The notes under the pieces are model-generated. The model ran no database searches and was not told the origin of the DNA. It saw only the letters and a program-made list of their open reading frames with translations. Both the position numbers and the translations under genes were made by a program. From Pyrobaculum oguniense TE7 (GTDB lineage Archaea > Thermoproteota > Thermoprotei > Thermoproteales > Thermoproteaceae): a DNA stretch of 64,000 nt. Each line of letters starts with the position of its first letter. Within the stretch, counting starts at the first letter, position 1. The stretch lies in assembly GCA_000247545.1 (NCBI GenBank), contig CP003316.1, positions 2,327,233 through 2,391,232 on the forward strand, read 5' to 3'. Below, one piece after another: positions 51,828 through 61,077 of the stretch.

Positions 51828-52079
51828 TCACTTAAAAATCTCGGCGTCAGAATTTCAATGGCATCGTCGCCGATTATGGAGCTGGCCATGTCGTATTACA
51901 CAAAATCTGCAATTTTTTACCCACATGTGATTGCGGGGTAATTCTGCGGTTGGTTTTTGGGGAATTACGTGTTTTGCCGCTCCGTATTTTATCACCAGTA
52001 GTGCTATATCTATAGTCTTGTGTCCTGGTTGGCGCTTACGTTCTTTTGGTACATATTTTTAAATTCCTGATGTTTATAG

Positions 52080-52664
52080 ATGTGTATGAGTGTGAAAAAA
52101 GACAGAGTTAATATCGCTGTATCTAAAGATATCGCGGAAAGACTTGCCAGAATTGCCGAGGGGCAAGGCATGACGCAGTTCGCCCTAGCTAATCAAATAC
52201 TCTCTCTAGGGCTTGATCTCATTGAACAAGGCTACACGCTCCAGCAGATTAGAGAAGTGGCGCTGTTTTTCCGCGTAATGATAGAGCTGGAGTCTGTACC
52301 TATCCCAGGAAGGTTGCTGGACAAATTAATAGCAGATATGTACAAGGCAAATCCCGAAGTGGTGCATAGGGCATGGTGCGAGGCGGGCAGGATGCTGGCA
52401 AGCTATGTCAAGGCGGTATTCGGCTCCATCGAGGTGGCGGCGTCGCTTGTTCCCTACATATCTAAAATAGTGCCCGCAAAGCGGTTTGAGGTGAAGGCGG
52501 AGGGCGATGTGTTCGTCATGGAGACGCTCGGCGTAGGATACAGTACTGAGAGCGTCGAGGCTACGGCTAAGGCTGTACATTGCTTTCTAGATGAGCTGGG
52601 GTACGAGGTTAAGGAGTCTATTACAGCACCTGGCATACTGAAAGTCAAGGCGCTTAAAAAATAG
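52080..52664 (+). CDS. RHH-type regulator with unknown C-terminal domain
   Basis: A 194-residue protein. Its first 50 residues (VKKDRVNIAVSKDIAERLAR, then AEGQGMTQFALANQILSLGL) look like a ribbon-helix-helix DNA-binding domain. The remaining 140 residues form a mixed domain with a VFVMETLGVGYSTESVEATA segment that might bind a ligand. It is joined directly to an ABC ATPase gene (TAG then ATG), whose partners face it on the other strand. A role in controlling thiamine-type uptake is plausible. ATG 52080 fits TTTTTAAAT at 52049-52057. Confidence 0.66.
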   Translation: MCMSVKKDRVNIAVSKDIAERLARIAEGQGMTQFALANQILSLGLDLIEQGYTLQQIREVALFFRVMIELESVPIPGRLLDKLIADMYKANPEVVHRAWCEAGRMLASYVKAVFGSIEVAASLVPYISKIVPAKRFEVKAEGDVFVMETLGVGYSTESVEATAKAVHCFLDELGYEVKESITAPGILKVKALKK

Positions 52665-53582
52665 ATGTCGATAGAGCTGAGGGGAGTCTGGAAAAAACAG
52701 GGTAGTTTTATCCTCGGCCCCGTTGACCTGACAATAAGGAAAGGCGAGAGAATTGCCGTAGTGGGGCCCTCAGGGTCGGGTAAGTCAACGCTTCTGCGTA
52801 TCGTCGCCGGCCTCATGACCCCCGACCGCGGGCGCGTATATATAGACGGGAGAGATGCAACCTACGAAGAGCCTTGGAAACGGGGCGTAGCGGTGGTTTT
52901 CCAAAGCCCTGCCCTCTTCCCATCACTTACCGTCTTGGAAAACGTAGTAGAGCCCCTCCTCTCCAAGGGAGTTGCCAAAAGCGTGGCAGTTCAACGGGCG
53001 CGGGAAGTCCTACAGCGGCTTGGAATTTTGCACCTATCGGCCAGATATCCCGCCCAGCTCAGCAGAGGCCAGCAACAGAGAGTTTCGCTGGCAAGAGCCT
53101 TGGTTTTAGATCCGCCTGTTTTGCTATTTGACGAGCCGCTCACGGCGCTTGACCCACCGCTGAGAGGCGAGGTTTTGCCTTACATTTATGAGGCGTCGCG
53201 GGGCAGAACTGTAGTCTACGTCACACACGATTTTGAAGAAGCTACATTCATAGCGGACAGGTTGGTTGTGCTTATGGAGGGCAAAGTCGCCGCCGAGGGG
53301 AGGGTCGCGGAGGTGTTCGAAAACCCGCCGACACCGCAAGTGGCCCAGTTTCTGGGCTATGTGAATAGGCTAGGCGCCACTTGCGGTAGCTTATACTTCA
53401 GGCCGTGGGACGTCAAGCCGGGGTCTTCGTATAGGGGAAAAATCCTGGCTGTCTGGTACAAAGCCGGCAAATACGAGGTGCTGGCAGAGGTGGGAGACTC
53501 CCATGTGAGACTTCTTTGGCACGAAATGCCGAAAAGCGGGTTCATCGAGTTTGACGTCTCTAGAGGAATGTGCTTCCACTAG
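52665..53582 (+). CDS. ABC importer ATPase (thiamine/iron type)
   Basis: A 305-residue importer ATPase: Walker A VVGPSGSGKSTLLRIV, signature QLSRGQQQRVSLARAL, Walker B LLFDEPLTALD, and switch VYVTHDFEEATF. A C-terminal TOBE-like domain (about 230-305) is typical of ThiQ/PotA/FbpC subunits. It belongs with the fused permease and binding protein encoded convergently at 53579-56007, and shares CTAG with the permease stop. Confidence 0.88.
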   Translation: MSIELRGVWKKQGSFILGPVDLTIRKGERIAVVGPSGSGKSTLLRIVAGLMTPDRGRVYIDGRDATYEEPWKRGVAVVFQSPALFPSLTVLENVVEPLLSKGVAKSVAVQRAREVLQRLGILHLSARYPAQLSRGQQQRVSLARALVLDPPVLLFDEPLTALDPPLRGEVLPYIYEASRGRTVVYVTHDFEEATFIADRLVVLMEGKVAAEGRVAEVFENPPTPQVAQFLGYVNRLGATCGSLYFRPWDVKPGSSYRGKILAVWYKAGKYEVLAEVGDSHVRLLWHEMPKSGFIEFDVSRGMCFH

Positions 53583-55030
53583 AAGGAGAACGGCCTCGTC
53601 TTTACGAGACGTGACAGGGCCACAGTAACTAGAACCAGCAATGCGAGAAGTGACGAGTAGAAGTGCCCAGTTTCAACCAGTTCGGGCCCTCTTGACGTGA
53701 GGAGGTGTGCCGTCACTGCGGAAAGAGTTGTAGACGCCCCGGTGGTAAGCATAAGGGCCAGGGTTGTCTCGGACAGAGATGAGGCGAGAGCTATCAGCCA
53801 AGCCTGGACAATGGTGGGGCCCAGGAGCTCCGCAACTATCCTAAAAACGCACTTCGCTGGTCCGAGGTACAAGGTACACGACTCCCTCACGTCTTGTCTA
53901 ATTTTATCCCAAGCCGGCTTAGCAAGGGAGTAGGCCAGTGGGGAGATCACCAGTATATGCGCCGCGGCGAGGATGAGAAGGGTGCCGTAGAGAGGCTGAG
54001 CCAGGTAGAAAAAGCCCAATGCGAAGACGCTTTTAGAAAGAGAAAGCGCCACGGCGTATGCAACGCCAGGCAACCTGGACCCCGCCCCCTCAGCCATGAG
54101 GAATAGCAAGACCAAGACCAGCGACCCAGTAGCCGCCACCGCGGCTACGAGGATGCTATTCAACACGTACGGCCACACCTCGGCGACGCCCCTCGGCGCA
54201 AGCAAAGGCGAAAAGATGTAGAAAGCCACTGCGGCGTAGTACCCGGCTGCGGCCAGCCCCACGGCCGTGGGCAGAAGCCCCATTTTGGGGGGCCTGGAGG
54301 CGGGATCCGCGGGAGGGGGGCTCCTCATTCTGAAAAGCGGTACAGCCAGCGCCAAGGTGGTTGCCAAGTTAAGCGCCACAAGCGCCGAGGCCAGCGCAGT
54401 AGAGGCGTAGGAGGTTGCGTATATGTATATCAAAAGCTCCAGGGTGGGGTACCTCCCTCCGAGGAGGAGAGGCGTGGTGAAGCTGAGGAAACTGAAGACG
54501 AACACTGTGTAGAGCGAGTAGAGAATTGAGGGCCTTAGCTCCCACAACACGATCTTAAGCCTAGTCCCGAGCCGCCTGACGTATAGATCAAGAGCCTCCG
54601 TCATGTCTGCCGGCATAGAGCGCATGTTAGACTCTAGGAGCAACGCCACATAGGGGGCGTAGTAGACTCCGTGGGCTATGACAATTCCCCACGGGCTGTA
54701 CATCACGTCGCCGTGTAGCCTAATAAGGGCATCTACAGTGGATAGGGCCGGCGCAAAGAAGGGGATGAGGGCCAGGGGCTTAACCCAGGGCGTCTTGAGA
54801 TAGGCTGGCAGGAGGGCAAACCCCCCTACCAGAGACAACAACGCAGAGAGAGCCGCCTGCCACGAAGTGAACCACAAAACTCGCAACGTATATTCGTCCA
54901 GCCCAGAGGAGAATCCGTAGCGGCTTAACAAAAACAAGTACGGCGTCCAAAAAACAAAAAGGTATAAGAGGGCCGGCGCCTGGTATACTGTTAACCTGAA
55001 GCGACCTCCCTCTGCCACCTCAGCCTCCAC
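53579..55030 (-). CDS. ABC importer permease, two fused modules
   Basis: A 483-residue membrane protein with about twelve segments, made of two permease halves like ThiP and FbpB. The first half has an EAA-like loop TEALDLYVRRLGTRLKIV with RPSILYSLY. The second half has VRESCTLYLGPAKCVFRIVA with LLGPTIVQAWLIAL. It overlaps the end of the binding-protein gene by 40 bases (GTG 55030; GTG 55018 is an alternative). Transports the ligand delivered by the thiB-like protein. Confidence 0.84.
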   Translation of the reverse strand: MEAEVAEGGRFRLTVYQAPALLYLFVFWTPYLFLLSRYGFSSGLDEYTLRVLWFTSWQAALSALLSLVGGFALLPAYLKTPWVKPLALIPFFAPALSTVDALIRLHGDVMYSPWGIVIAHGVYYAPYVALLLESNMRSMPADMTEALDLYVRRLGTRLKIVLWELRPSILYSLYTVFVFSFLSFTTPLLLGGRYPTLELLIYIYATSYASTALASALVALNLATTLALAVPLFRMRSPPPADPASRPPKMGLLPTAVGLAAAGYYAAVAFYIFSPLLAPRGVAEVWPYVLNSILVAAVAATGSLVLVLLFLMAEGAGSRLPGVAYAVALSLSKSVFALGFFYLAQPLYGTLLILAAAHILVISPLAYSLAKPAWDKIRQDVRESCTLYLGPAKCVFRIVAELLGPTIVQAWLIALASSLSETTLALMLTTGASTTLSAVTAHLLTSRGPELVETGHFYSSLLALLVLVTVALSRLVKTRPFSF

Positions 55031-56007
55031 TCGTCTGCCTTGGAGCCCAGGGCAGGGTTGTAGACCACCACCGACCGCGGCTGGGGAAGGCCCACGTTGT
55101 TCTTCACCACGGCGTCGGCCCTGACGGGGAGCATGTAGTTGTAAGGATCTACTAGGTCCTGCCCCTCTTTGCTTAGGGCGAATTTAACAAACTCCACGGC
55201 TAAGTCGCGGTTTTTGGCATTTTTAAGCACTGCCACGCCCTCTCTATACAAAAAGGCGCTGTAAGTAGCGGCCCTCATGTGGGGGGTTCCAGGATCAATC
55301 GCGTGGCTGTACCACGAAAGCGCTATAACCACATCGCCGCGCTTGAGGGCGCTTCTCAAAGCCGTAAAGCCGCTGGGATAACCCACCTTGGCTATTTGGC
55401 CGCTGAGCTGTTTCAAATATGCCCACCCGGCCTCCTCTCCTTTCACGGACATTATCCACGAGAGGACGGCAAGCCCGGTGCCCGACTGGACTGGGTTGGG
55501 ATATGTGACTAGCCCCTTGTACTCCGGCTTAAGTAAGTCGTCCAGCGTCTCTGGAGGCCTTAGCCCAAGCCTCTCGAGGGCAGTGGCGTTGTATACAATG
55601 CCAATGTAGGACTTATCCAGTGGGTACACGCAACCGTTGGGATCCCAAAACTCCTCGGGGGGCACCCCCTCCACAGACAACTTGGGACAGTGTAAAACAC
55701 CCCTTTCCACTAACACAGTGTAGTAAAACTCCGGAATCCCAATGGCGACATCCCATGGTGGGTTGTCCTTGTTCCTCACCAGCTCGTTCACCATCTCTAC
55801 CGCCCCACCAAGTGGGATAAACGTGGCGTTCACCCCATACTTCTCACTGAACTTTTTCGCCAACGCCTGCCCTAAGTCGCTTATGCCCGCGGGGCCGACA
55901 ATAACGAGCTTCTTTGTCTGCGGTTGCTGAAAAGCGGACGTAGCCAGGAAGGCCACTATCACCCCAGCGACCGCTATGAGCACAATCAATAAATTTCTTA
56001 TGGACAT
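54991..56007 (-). CDS. ABC solute-binding protein, ThiB-like
   Basis: A 338-residue extracellular lipoprotein-like or anchored binding protein: N-terminal hydrophobic segment (about 4-25), then the two-lobe fold of family 1 binding proteins. The late region YNYMLPVRADAV and the final WRLRWQREV match the end of bacterial ThiB (NWMYPV and W-x3-WQRAV). Also seen are VGYPSGFTALRSALKRGDVVIA and YNATALERLGLRPPE. Thiamine or a precursor is therefore the favoured ligand; iron is an alternative. ATG 56007 has a TATAAATTAT element about 20-26 bases upstream. Confidence 0.8.
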   Translation of the reverse strand: MSIRNLLIVLIAVAGVIVAFLATSAFQQPQTKKLVIVGPAGISDLGQALAKKFSEKYGVNATFIPLGGAVEMVNELVRNKDNPPWDVAIGIPEFYYTVLVERGVLHCPKLSVEGVPPEEFWDPNGCVYPLDKSYIGIVYNATALERLGLRPPETLDDLLKPEYKGLVTYPNPVQSGTGLAVLSWIMSVKGEEAGWAYLKQLSGQIAKVGYPSGFTALRSALKRGDVVIALSWYSHAIDPGTPHMRAATYSAFLYREGVAVLKNAKNRDLAVEFVKFALSKEGQDLVDPYNYMLPVRADAVVKNNVGLPQPRSVVVYNPALGSKADEWRLRWQREVASG

Positions 56008-56048
56008 GCCATCAGAAATAATTTATACATAAAAACATTAACGCTTAC

Positions 56049-56096
56049 GTGATGACACGGCCGTGCGTGAGGGGTGAAGAAGTGTTTCTAGGCTGA
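56049..56096 (+). ncRNA. C/D box sRNA (2'-O-methylation guide)
   Basis: All four boxes are present with canonical spacing: C box GTGATGA (56049-56055), an 11-base guide (CACGGCCGTGC), D' box GTGA (56067-56070), 3 bases, C' box GTGAAGA (56074-56080), a 12-base guide (AGTGTTTCTAGG) and D box CTGA (56093-56096). A TTTATACATAAAAA element at 56019-56032 could serve as promoter. By the box-plus-five rule the D guide would direct methylation of G in target CCUAGAAACACU, and the D' guide of G in GCACGGCCGUG. The latter resembles a conserved small-subunit rRNA stretch, but this was not verified. Confidence 0.72.
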
Positions 56097-56321
56097 TCCA
56101 TACGCCCACAAAGAAGCAGCATCCGCCCTTCTTCTAAAACGCGCATAGCTTCGGTATTTCAAGTCGCAACGGTAGACTTTTTATCACGCCCCAAGACTGC
56201 AGATTTGAAGACATCAGCAACGCGGCGTGTGCCAAAGCCCCGCATCTTTAACCTGCAGTAGGCGTAATGCTATGCAGAGTAAGCGCTAAATGAGGTAAAA
56301 TTGCCCTATGTTTAGTTGGTC

Positions 56322-58544
56322 TTAAAAGACCTCGACGAAGTCTGTCGGCTTTGGTATATCCTCCTTGAGCCCCTTCTTCTTCCGCAACTGCTTCACGAAG
56401 TCGACAAGCATAGATTCTGGGTAAGGAGCCCACCTCGCGAACTGCATAGACCAGAAGATCTTGCCCGCTGCGGCGGCGCGGAGCTCATCGCTGATTGTGA
56501 AAGACTCCAGCACCGGCAACTCAGCCCTAAGGTAGGCCATGTACTCCTGCTGAGTCATGTCGAGGATCTTCCCCCTGTGCTTATTCAGCACGGAGGTAAC
56601 AGATCCGATGTAGTCAGGAGCCACCTTTATGTCTAGCCTCACTAATGGCTCAAGAAGTGTCGGCCTCGCTGAAAGCACGGCGGCGAAGATGGCGTTTTTA
56701 GTCGCAGGCATTATCTGCGCAGGTCCGCGGTGGGCAGGGTCCTCGTGGACGACGGCATCGACGAGAACTACCTTAACCCCTCTCATAGGCTCCTGGGCCA
56801 GCGGCCCAGCCTCCATTGCCCAGCGGAAGCCCTGGACAATGTAGTCCCTAATCTCGCGGAGGTACTGGATACCTGTTGTCTTGTCCACAATGACGTTGAA
56901 GTAGCGGTCGTCGATCGCCCAGATGCCCCTTGCCTCGTCGGTGTCCCAGCCCGCCTTCTCCCTCAGAATCTTGGCCCTCTCCCTCGGGTCCTGCTCCTCT
57001 GTAATCTCCTTCGTGGCGATTAGCTCCACCGTAGTCTCGTCGAGAGGCTCCACGTAGAAGTAGAGCTTGTTGTGCTTATTCGGCGACTTGCCCTCCCACA
57101 CCTGGGACCTCTCCCTGACAGTCTCCCTAAACCTTATCAACGGCGGGGATACCGTAAACTCTGTCTTAGCCCTCTCCTTAAGTAACCACGTTGCGATCTC
57201 CAAGTGGAGCGTGCCGACGCCTGAGAGGAGGATCTGCCCAGTCTCCTGGTCAATCTTCAAGTCGAGAGTTGGGTCCTCAATCACCAAGTCCTTTAAGGCC
57301 TCCACCAGCTTTGCCAGCTCCGCCGGGTTCTTCGGCTCAATTGCGACCGTCACCACGGGCTCCGCAATGTACCTCATCTTCTCGAAAGGCGGTACCTCGG
57401 TCAGCCTTGGGTCCACCAGTGTGTCCCCTGCCCTTGCCTCGTCTACGCCCATCAGTGCCACTATGTTGCCGGCGGGCATGTAAGGCACGATTATCCTCGT
57501 GGGACCCATGTAGATGTACGTCTGGAGAACCTTCTTCTTCATCTTTCTCCCAATGATGTAGATCTCGTCGCCCTCCCTGATAGTCCCCGAGAAGACGCGG
57601 CCTGTGGCGATCAAACCGGCGTGGGGGTCCTTGTTTACCTTAGATACAGCTATCACAGTCGGGCCGTTGGGATCTGCCTCCAGCATCGCCTTGCCCACCT
57701 CGCTGTTTAAGTCGCCGCGCCAAAGCCTCGGAATTCTGTACTTCTGGGCAACGTTCGGCGGCGGGACGTGCTCTATGATCATAGTGAGGAGGGTCTTGTA
57801 CAGGGGGAACTCCTCCGCTAGCTTGTCCACATACCCTTTCTCGTAGGCATCTACTATGTTGCTGAACTTCAAACCGGCCTTCTGGGCCATGGGTATGGTT
57901 ATGCCCCACTTATGCAAAGCAGAGCCCAGAGCTATCTGTCCCTTGGCAGGATCGACCTTCCACTTATCCTTAAACTCCGGTGGGGCGAACATGTCGATCA
58001 GCGCGTTGAAGTCCTTGACAATTGTGAGGATTCTCTGCTGTATCTCCTGCGGCGATAGCCTCAGCTCCTTTATCAGCCTATCAATCTTATTAATGAATAG
58101 GACTGGGCGGACGTACTCCTCAAGCGCCTGCCTGACCACGGTCTCGGTCTGCGTCATGACTCCCTCGACGCTGTCTACAACGACGAGGCCGCCGTCCATA
58201 ACTCTAAGCGAGCGTGTGACGTGGCCTGTGAAGTCGACGTGTCCCGGCGTGTCGACAAAGTTCACCAAGTAGGGCTTCCCACCGTACTCGAAGTAGAGCG
58301 ATATGTTGGCAGCCTTCACGGTCATCTGGCGGAGCTGCTCAATAGCGACGAAGTCCATCGCCAGCGCCTTGCCTGCCACCTTCGGCGAGAGCAACCCCGC
58401 GCCCATGAGGAGCGAGTCCGTGGTGGTGGTCTTGCCGTGGTCCACATGCGCTAGAGTGCCGGCGTTTCGTATCTGCGCCGGGTTCTTAGCAATGGCCAGA
58501 ATTTCATCCAGTTGCTTCTCCACAATCCTGACCGCGGACGACAT
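56322..58544 (-). CDS. fusA: Translation elongation factor EF-2
   Basis: The 740-residue GTPase drives ribosomal translocation. G motifs are AHVDHGKTTTTDSLL (G1, about residue 30), DTPGHVDFTGH (G3) and FINKIDRLI (G4). The diphthamide site is in DPAHRGPAQIMPATK (about residue 604), the archaeal/eukaryal form. Length is normal for archaea. No other translation gene is adjacent, unlike the str operon of other archaea. ATG 58544. Confidence 0.97.
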   Translation of the reverse strand: MSSAVRIVEKQLDEILAIAKNPAQIRNAGTLAHVDHGKTTTTDSLLMGAGLLSPKVAGKALAMDFVAIEQLRQMTVKAANISLYFEYGGKPYLVNFVDTPGHVDFTGHVTRSLRVMDGGLVVVDSVEGVMTQTETVVRQALEEYVRPVLFINKIDRLIKELRLSPQEIQQRILTIVKDFNALIDMFAPPEFKDKWKVDPAKGQIALGSALHKWGITIPMAQKAGLKFSNIVDAYEKGYVDKLAEEFPLYKTLLTMIIEHVPPPNVAQKYRIPRLWRGDLNSEVGKAMLEADPNGPTVIAVSKVNKDPHAGLIATGRVFSGTIREGDEIYIIGRKMKKKVLQTYIYMGPTRIIVPYMPAGNIVALMGVDEARAGDTLVDPRLTEVPPFEKMRYIAEPVVTVAIEPKNPAELAKLVEALKDLVIEDPTLDLKIDQETGQILLSGVGTLHLEIATWLLKERAKTEFTVSPPLIRFRETVRERSQVWEGKSPNKHNKLYFYVEPLDETTVELIATKEITEEQDPRERAKILREKAGWDTDEARGIWAIDDRYFNVIVDKTTGIQYLREIRDYIVQGFRWAMEAGPLAQEPMRGVKVVLVDAVVHEDPAHRGPAQIMPATKNAIFAAVLSARPTLLEPLVRLDIKVAPDYIGSVTSVLNKHRGKILDMTQQEYMAYLRAELPVLESFTISDELRAAAAGKIFWSMQFARWAPYPESMLVDFVKQLRKKKGLKEDIPKPTDFVEVF

Positions 58545-59102
58545 GAGTCACCCCGGAGGGGCAAGTATATATCTTTTTCTATAAGCGCCACTGTCTAAAC
58601 TGCGAAAACCCTTCTATGATAGATGATCTCGGGGATCACAGAGGCAACTTGCGGACTCAGTCACGCACGGCGTGGGATTAACCACCCACACTTGCTATTT
58701 CCTCCATACCCTTCGTGCTGAACAACCTACCTGACGCCGTAGCCCACCCCCAGTCCAGCCCCATCACATCGCCAACGCAGGAGCAGGAGCTCAGGAACTG
58801 GCGTGCTCCCGTTTACGTAGATGTGAGCCGCATTTGGCGTGTAGCCGGCATGGTCGACACCCCCACCTCCTTGCCGGAGTTGTTCCGAACATGACGTACG
58901 CAGCGGCTCGCCTTTTGGCCTAACGTAAGAGAACGAGCCCCCTAATTGCGGTACCAGACACGGCAACAGCCACGGCCGCCGCTGGTATTACAACTTTCTA
59001 GAAACATGGAAGAGAGTATAGCGCATCTTGAAAAAGGCAGAAGCGGCCAGGGGCTTAGCCGCCTAGAAATTGTCAGTATATAGCCCGCCAGTCGGAAACT
59101 GT
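58545..59102. other. Gene-free stretch, possible relic
   Basis: About 560 bases. On the minus strand the pieces VIPAAAVAVAVSGTAIRGLV (near 58940-59000) and NAAHIYVNGSTPVPELLL (near 58790-58840) look like parts of an exported protein in different frames, but no single frame is convincing. No RNA gene is recognised. Confidence 0.4.
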
Positions 59103-60407
59103 TTATGCGATCTCCTTGGGTAGCCTAGATGCTTGTGCCATTACCATGTTCATTGGGCAGTAGCCGCCGCACATGGTGCACCCCTTGACCTTGGGTTGCC
59201 CGAACTGGGTGTACACCTTGTAAGCCCTTTCCGGATCAATGAGCCGCTTGATCATCTCGCCCCATTCCAGCTTGCCGCGGTGTCTGCTCACCTCGTCGTC
59301 CCATCGCCTCGCCCTTCTGCCCAGCTTAACTATGTCCCCCACGTGGGCGGCAATGCGGTAGGCGACGGCGCCCTGCTCCACCTGCTCTACGGTGGGTAGG
59401 GATAGGTGCTCGGCCGGGGTTATATAGCAGAGGAGGTCCGCCCCCGCAGCGGCGGCTAGGGCCGCGCCAATTGCAGAGGCTATGTGGTCGTAGGGAGCGG
59501 CGACGTCTGTAGGCAGGGGGCCCAGGACGTAATATGGCACCCCTCCCGTCAGCCTCTTCTCCAGCTTTATGCTCCACATAATGTCGTTGAGCGGGACGTG
59601 CCCCGGCCCCTCTATCATCACTTGCACGCCCGCCCTAACAGCGCGCTTGGCGAGCCTAGCAGCCTGCACTAGCTCCGCCACGTGGAACTCGTCGTGTGCG
59701 TCTGCTACGGCGCCGGGGCGTAGGGCGTCGCCTATTGAAATCACGGCGTCGTACTCGGCGAATAGTTCCAGGAGGTATTCCCAGTTCTTAAGGTAGGGGT
59801 TCTCCGCCTTGTTGTGTAGCATCCAGCCGATTAACATGTCGCCCCCTCTAGAAACGACGGGGATTACCCTCTCGCTTTTCAACACCTTGACGGCGAGGTC
59901 GTACGTCACGGCGGCGTGTATTGTCATGAACGCCACGCCGTCCTTTAAATGCCTCTCCACCGTCTTCAAGAGATCATCCTCGGTGAAGTAAGCGCCGCCG
60001 CTCCTCTTGGAGAACGATTCTATGAACGCTTGGTACACCGGCACGGTGCCCACGGGGAGCTTCGACTTGGCGATAACGGCCCCTCTTATCTCGTCCAGGT
60101 TCCCCCCCACGCTGAGGTCCATAAGGGTGTCGCCCCACTTGTTGGCCACCTCGACCTTTTTCAGCTCCATGTCGAGGTCAACGACTTCGCTGGATGTGCC
60201 CAAGTTGATGTTGATCTTGGTGGTTAGGCCATGGCCTATTCCCACAAGCCTCTCGCTGGGCCTTTTCACGTTCCTAATAACCACCACGCGCCCCGTAGCC
60301 AGCCTTGCCCTTAGCTTCTCCTTAGAGATCCCCTCTAGCTTGGAGAGGACTTCCAACTCGGGGGGCGCCCTCCCCTCCCTCGCCTCCCTAATAATCGTCT
60401 TATTCAT
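59103..60407 (-). CDS. thiC: Phosphomethylpyrimidine synthase ThiC
   Basis: The 434-residue radical-SAM-type enzyme rearranges AIR, a purine intermediate, to HMP-phosphate for thiamine. Seen are [36 protein letters not shown], the [11 protein letters not shown] block (about residue 265), [14 protein letters not shown] and the C-terminal CTMCGGYC that binds the catalytic 4Fe-4S cluster. Length fits the short archaeal form. ATG 60407 fits the ATTATATATTTAAA element at 60420-60433; the frame opens two codons earlier. It lies between EF-2 and a BtuCDF-type importer. Confidence 0.95.
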   Translation of the reverse strand: MNKTIIREAREGRAPPELEVLSKLEGISKEKLRARLATGRVVVIRNVKRPSERLVGIGHGLTTKININLGTSSEVVDLDMELKKVEVANKWGDTLMDLSVGGNLDEIRGAVIAKSKLPVGTVPVYQAFIESFSKRSGGAYFTEDDLLKTVERHLKDGVAFMTIHAAVTYDLAVKVLKSERVIPVVSRGGDMLIGWMLHNKAENPYLKNWEYLLELFAEYDAVISIGDALRPGAVADAHDEFHVAELVQAARLAKRAVRAGVQVMIEGPGHVPLNDIMWSIKLEKRLTGGVPYYVLGPLPTDVAAPYDHIASAIGAALAAAAGADLLCYITPAEHLSLPTVEQVEQGAVAYRIAAHVGDIVKLGRRARRWDDEVSRHRGKLEWGEMIKRLIDPERAYKVYTQFGQPKVKGCTMCGGYCPMNMVMAQASRLPKEIA

Positions 60408-60429
60408 GTGCAATAAATGAATTATATAT

Positions 60430-61077
60430 TTAAACTTTACACCTCCCCTCCATAGGCCATGTGAACTCGCTTGGCGACCCCCGCCACGCCAGCTTGCCGT
60501 CTCTCATTGCCAGCACTTCGTCGCAACAACCAAGCACGTCCGCGTGGTGTACGCTAATGGCTACAATTCGCCCCTTCGCGTAATCCCTCAAGATCTCCAT
60601 TACCCTACTCCGCCAGTCGCCGTGGAGGTGGGCGAGGGGTTCGTCGAGTATCAGGAGATCCGCCTCAGAGGCGAGGGCCGCGGCTATTATTAACCTCTGC
60701 CTCTCCCCGCCGCTTAGGGTTCCCCACCGCCGCCTCGCCAAATGTGCCGCCTCTAACAACTCGGCATAGTTCAAGAGGTCTTTCTCCTCGTCCCGTGTGA
60801 TGGGCGTCTTGGAAAACCTCGTCAGCCCCGCGGCCAATACGTCGAGACCCAGCGCGTCTGGGGGTGCCGGCAGGTCGGCGACATATACGGCGAATTTAAC
60901 GCCGTGTCTCGTCACGTAGCCCCTGTCTGGCTTTAAAAGCCCTGCGAGGATCTTCATCAACGTAGTCTTGCCTGACCCGTTGGGCCCCACGATGCAACGG
61001 AGCCCCTCGGCCAGCTCTCCTGCAGCGCTGAGAAGGAAGTCCCCTAGCCTCTTCTCAACCTCGAATTTTACCAACAT
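60430..61077 (-). CDS. ABC importer ATPase (BtuD/FecE type)
   Basis: A 215-residue ATPase, short for the family: Walker [18 protein letters not shown], signature [17 protein letters not shown], Walker [12 protein letters not shown], and switch ISVHHADV with His-His. It overlaps the permease gene by 23 bases and is the last gene of the binding protein-permease-ATPase operon. Imports a metal chelate such as cobalamin, heme or siderophore. Confidence 0.87.
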   Translation of the reverse strand: MLVKFEVEKRLGDFLLSAAGELAEGLRCIVGPNGSGKTTLMKILAGLLKPDRGYVTRHGVKFAVYVADLPAPPDALGLDVLAAGLTRFSKTPITRDEEKDLLNYAELLEAAHLARRRWGTLSGGERQRLIIAAALASEADLLILDEPLAHLHGDWRSRVMEILRDYAKGRIVAISVHHADVLGCCDEVLAMRDGKLAWRGSPSEFTWPMEGRCKV

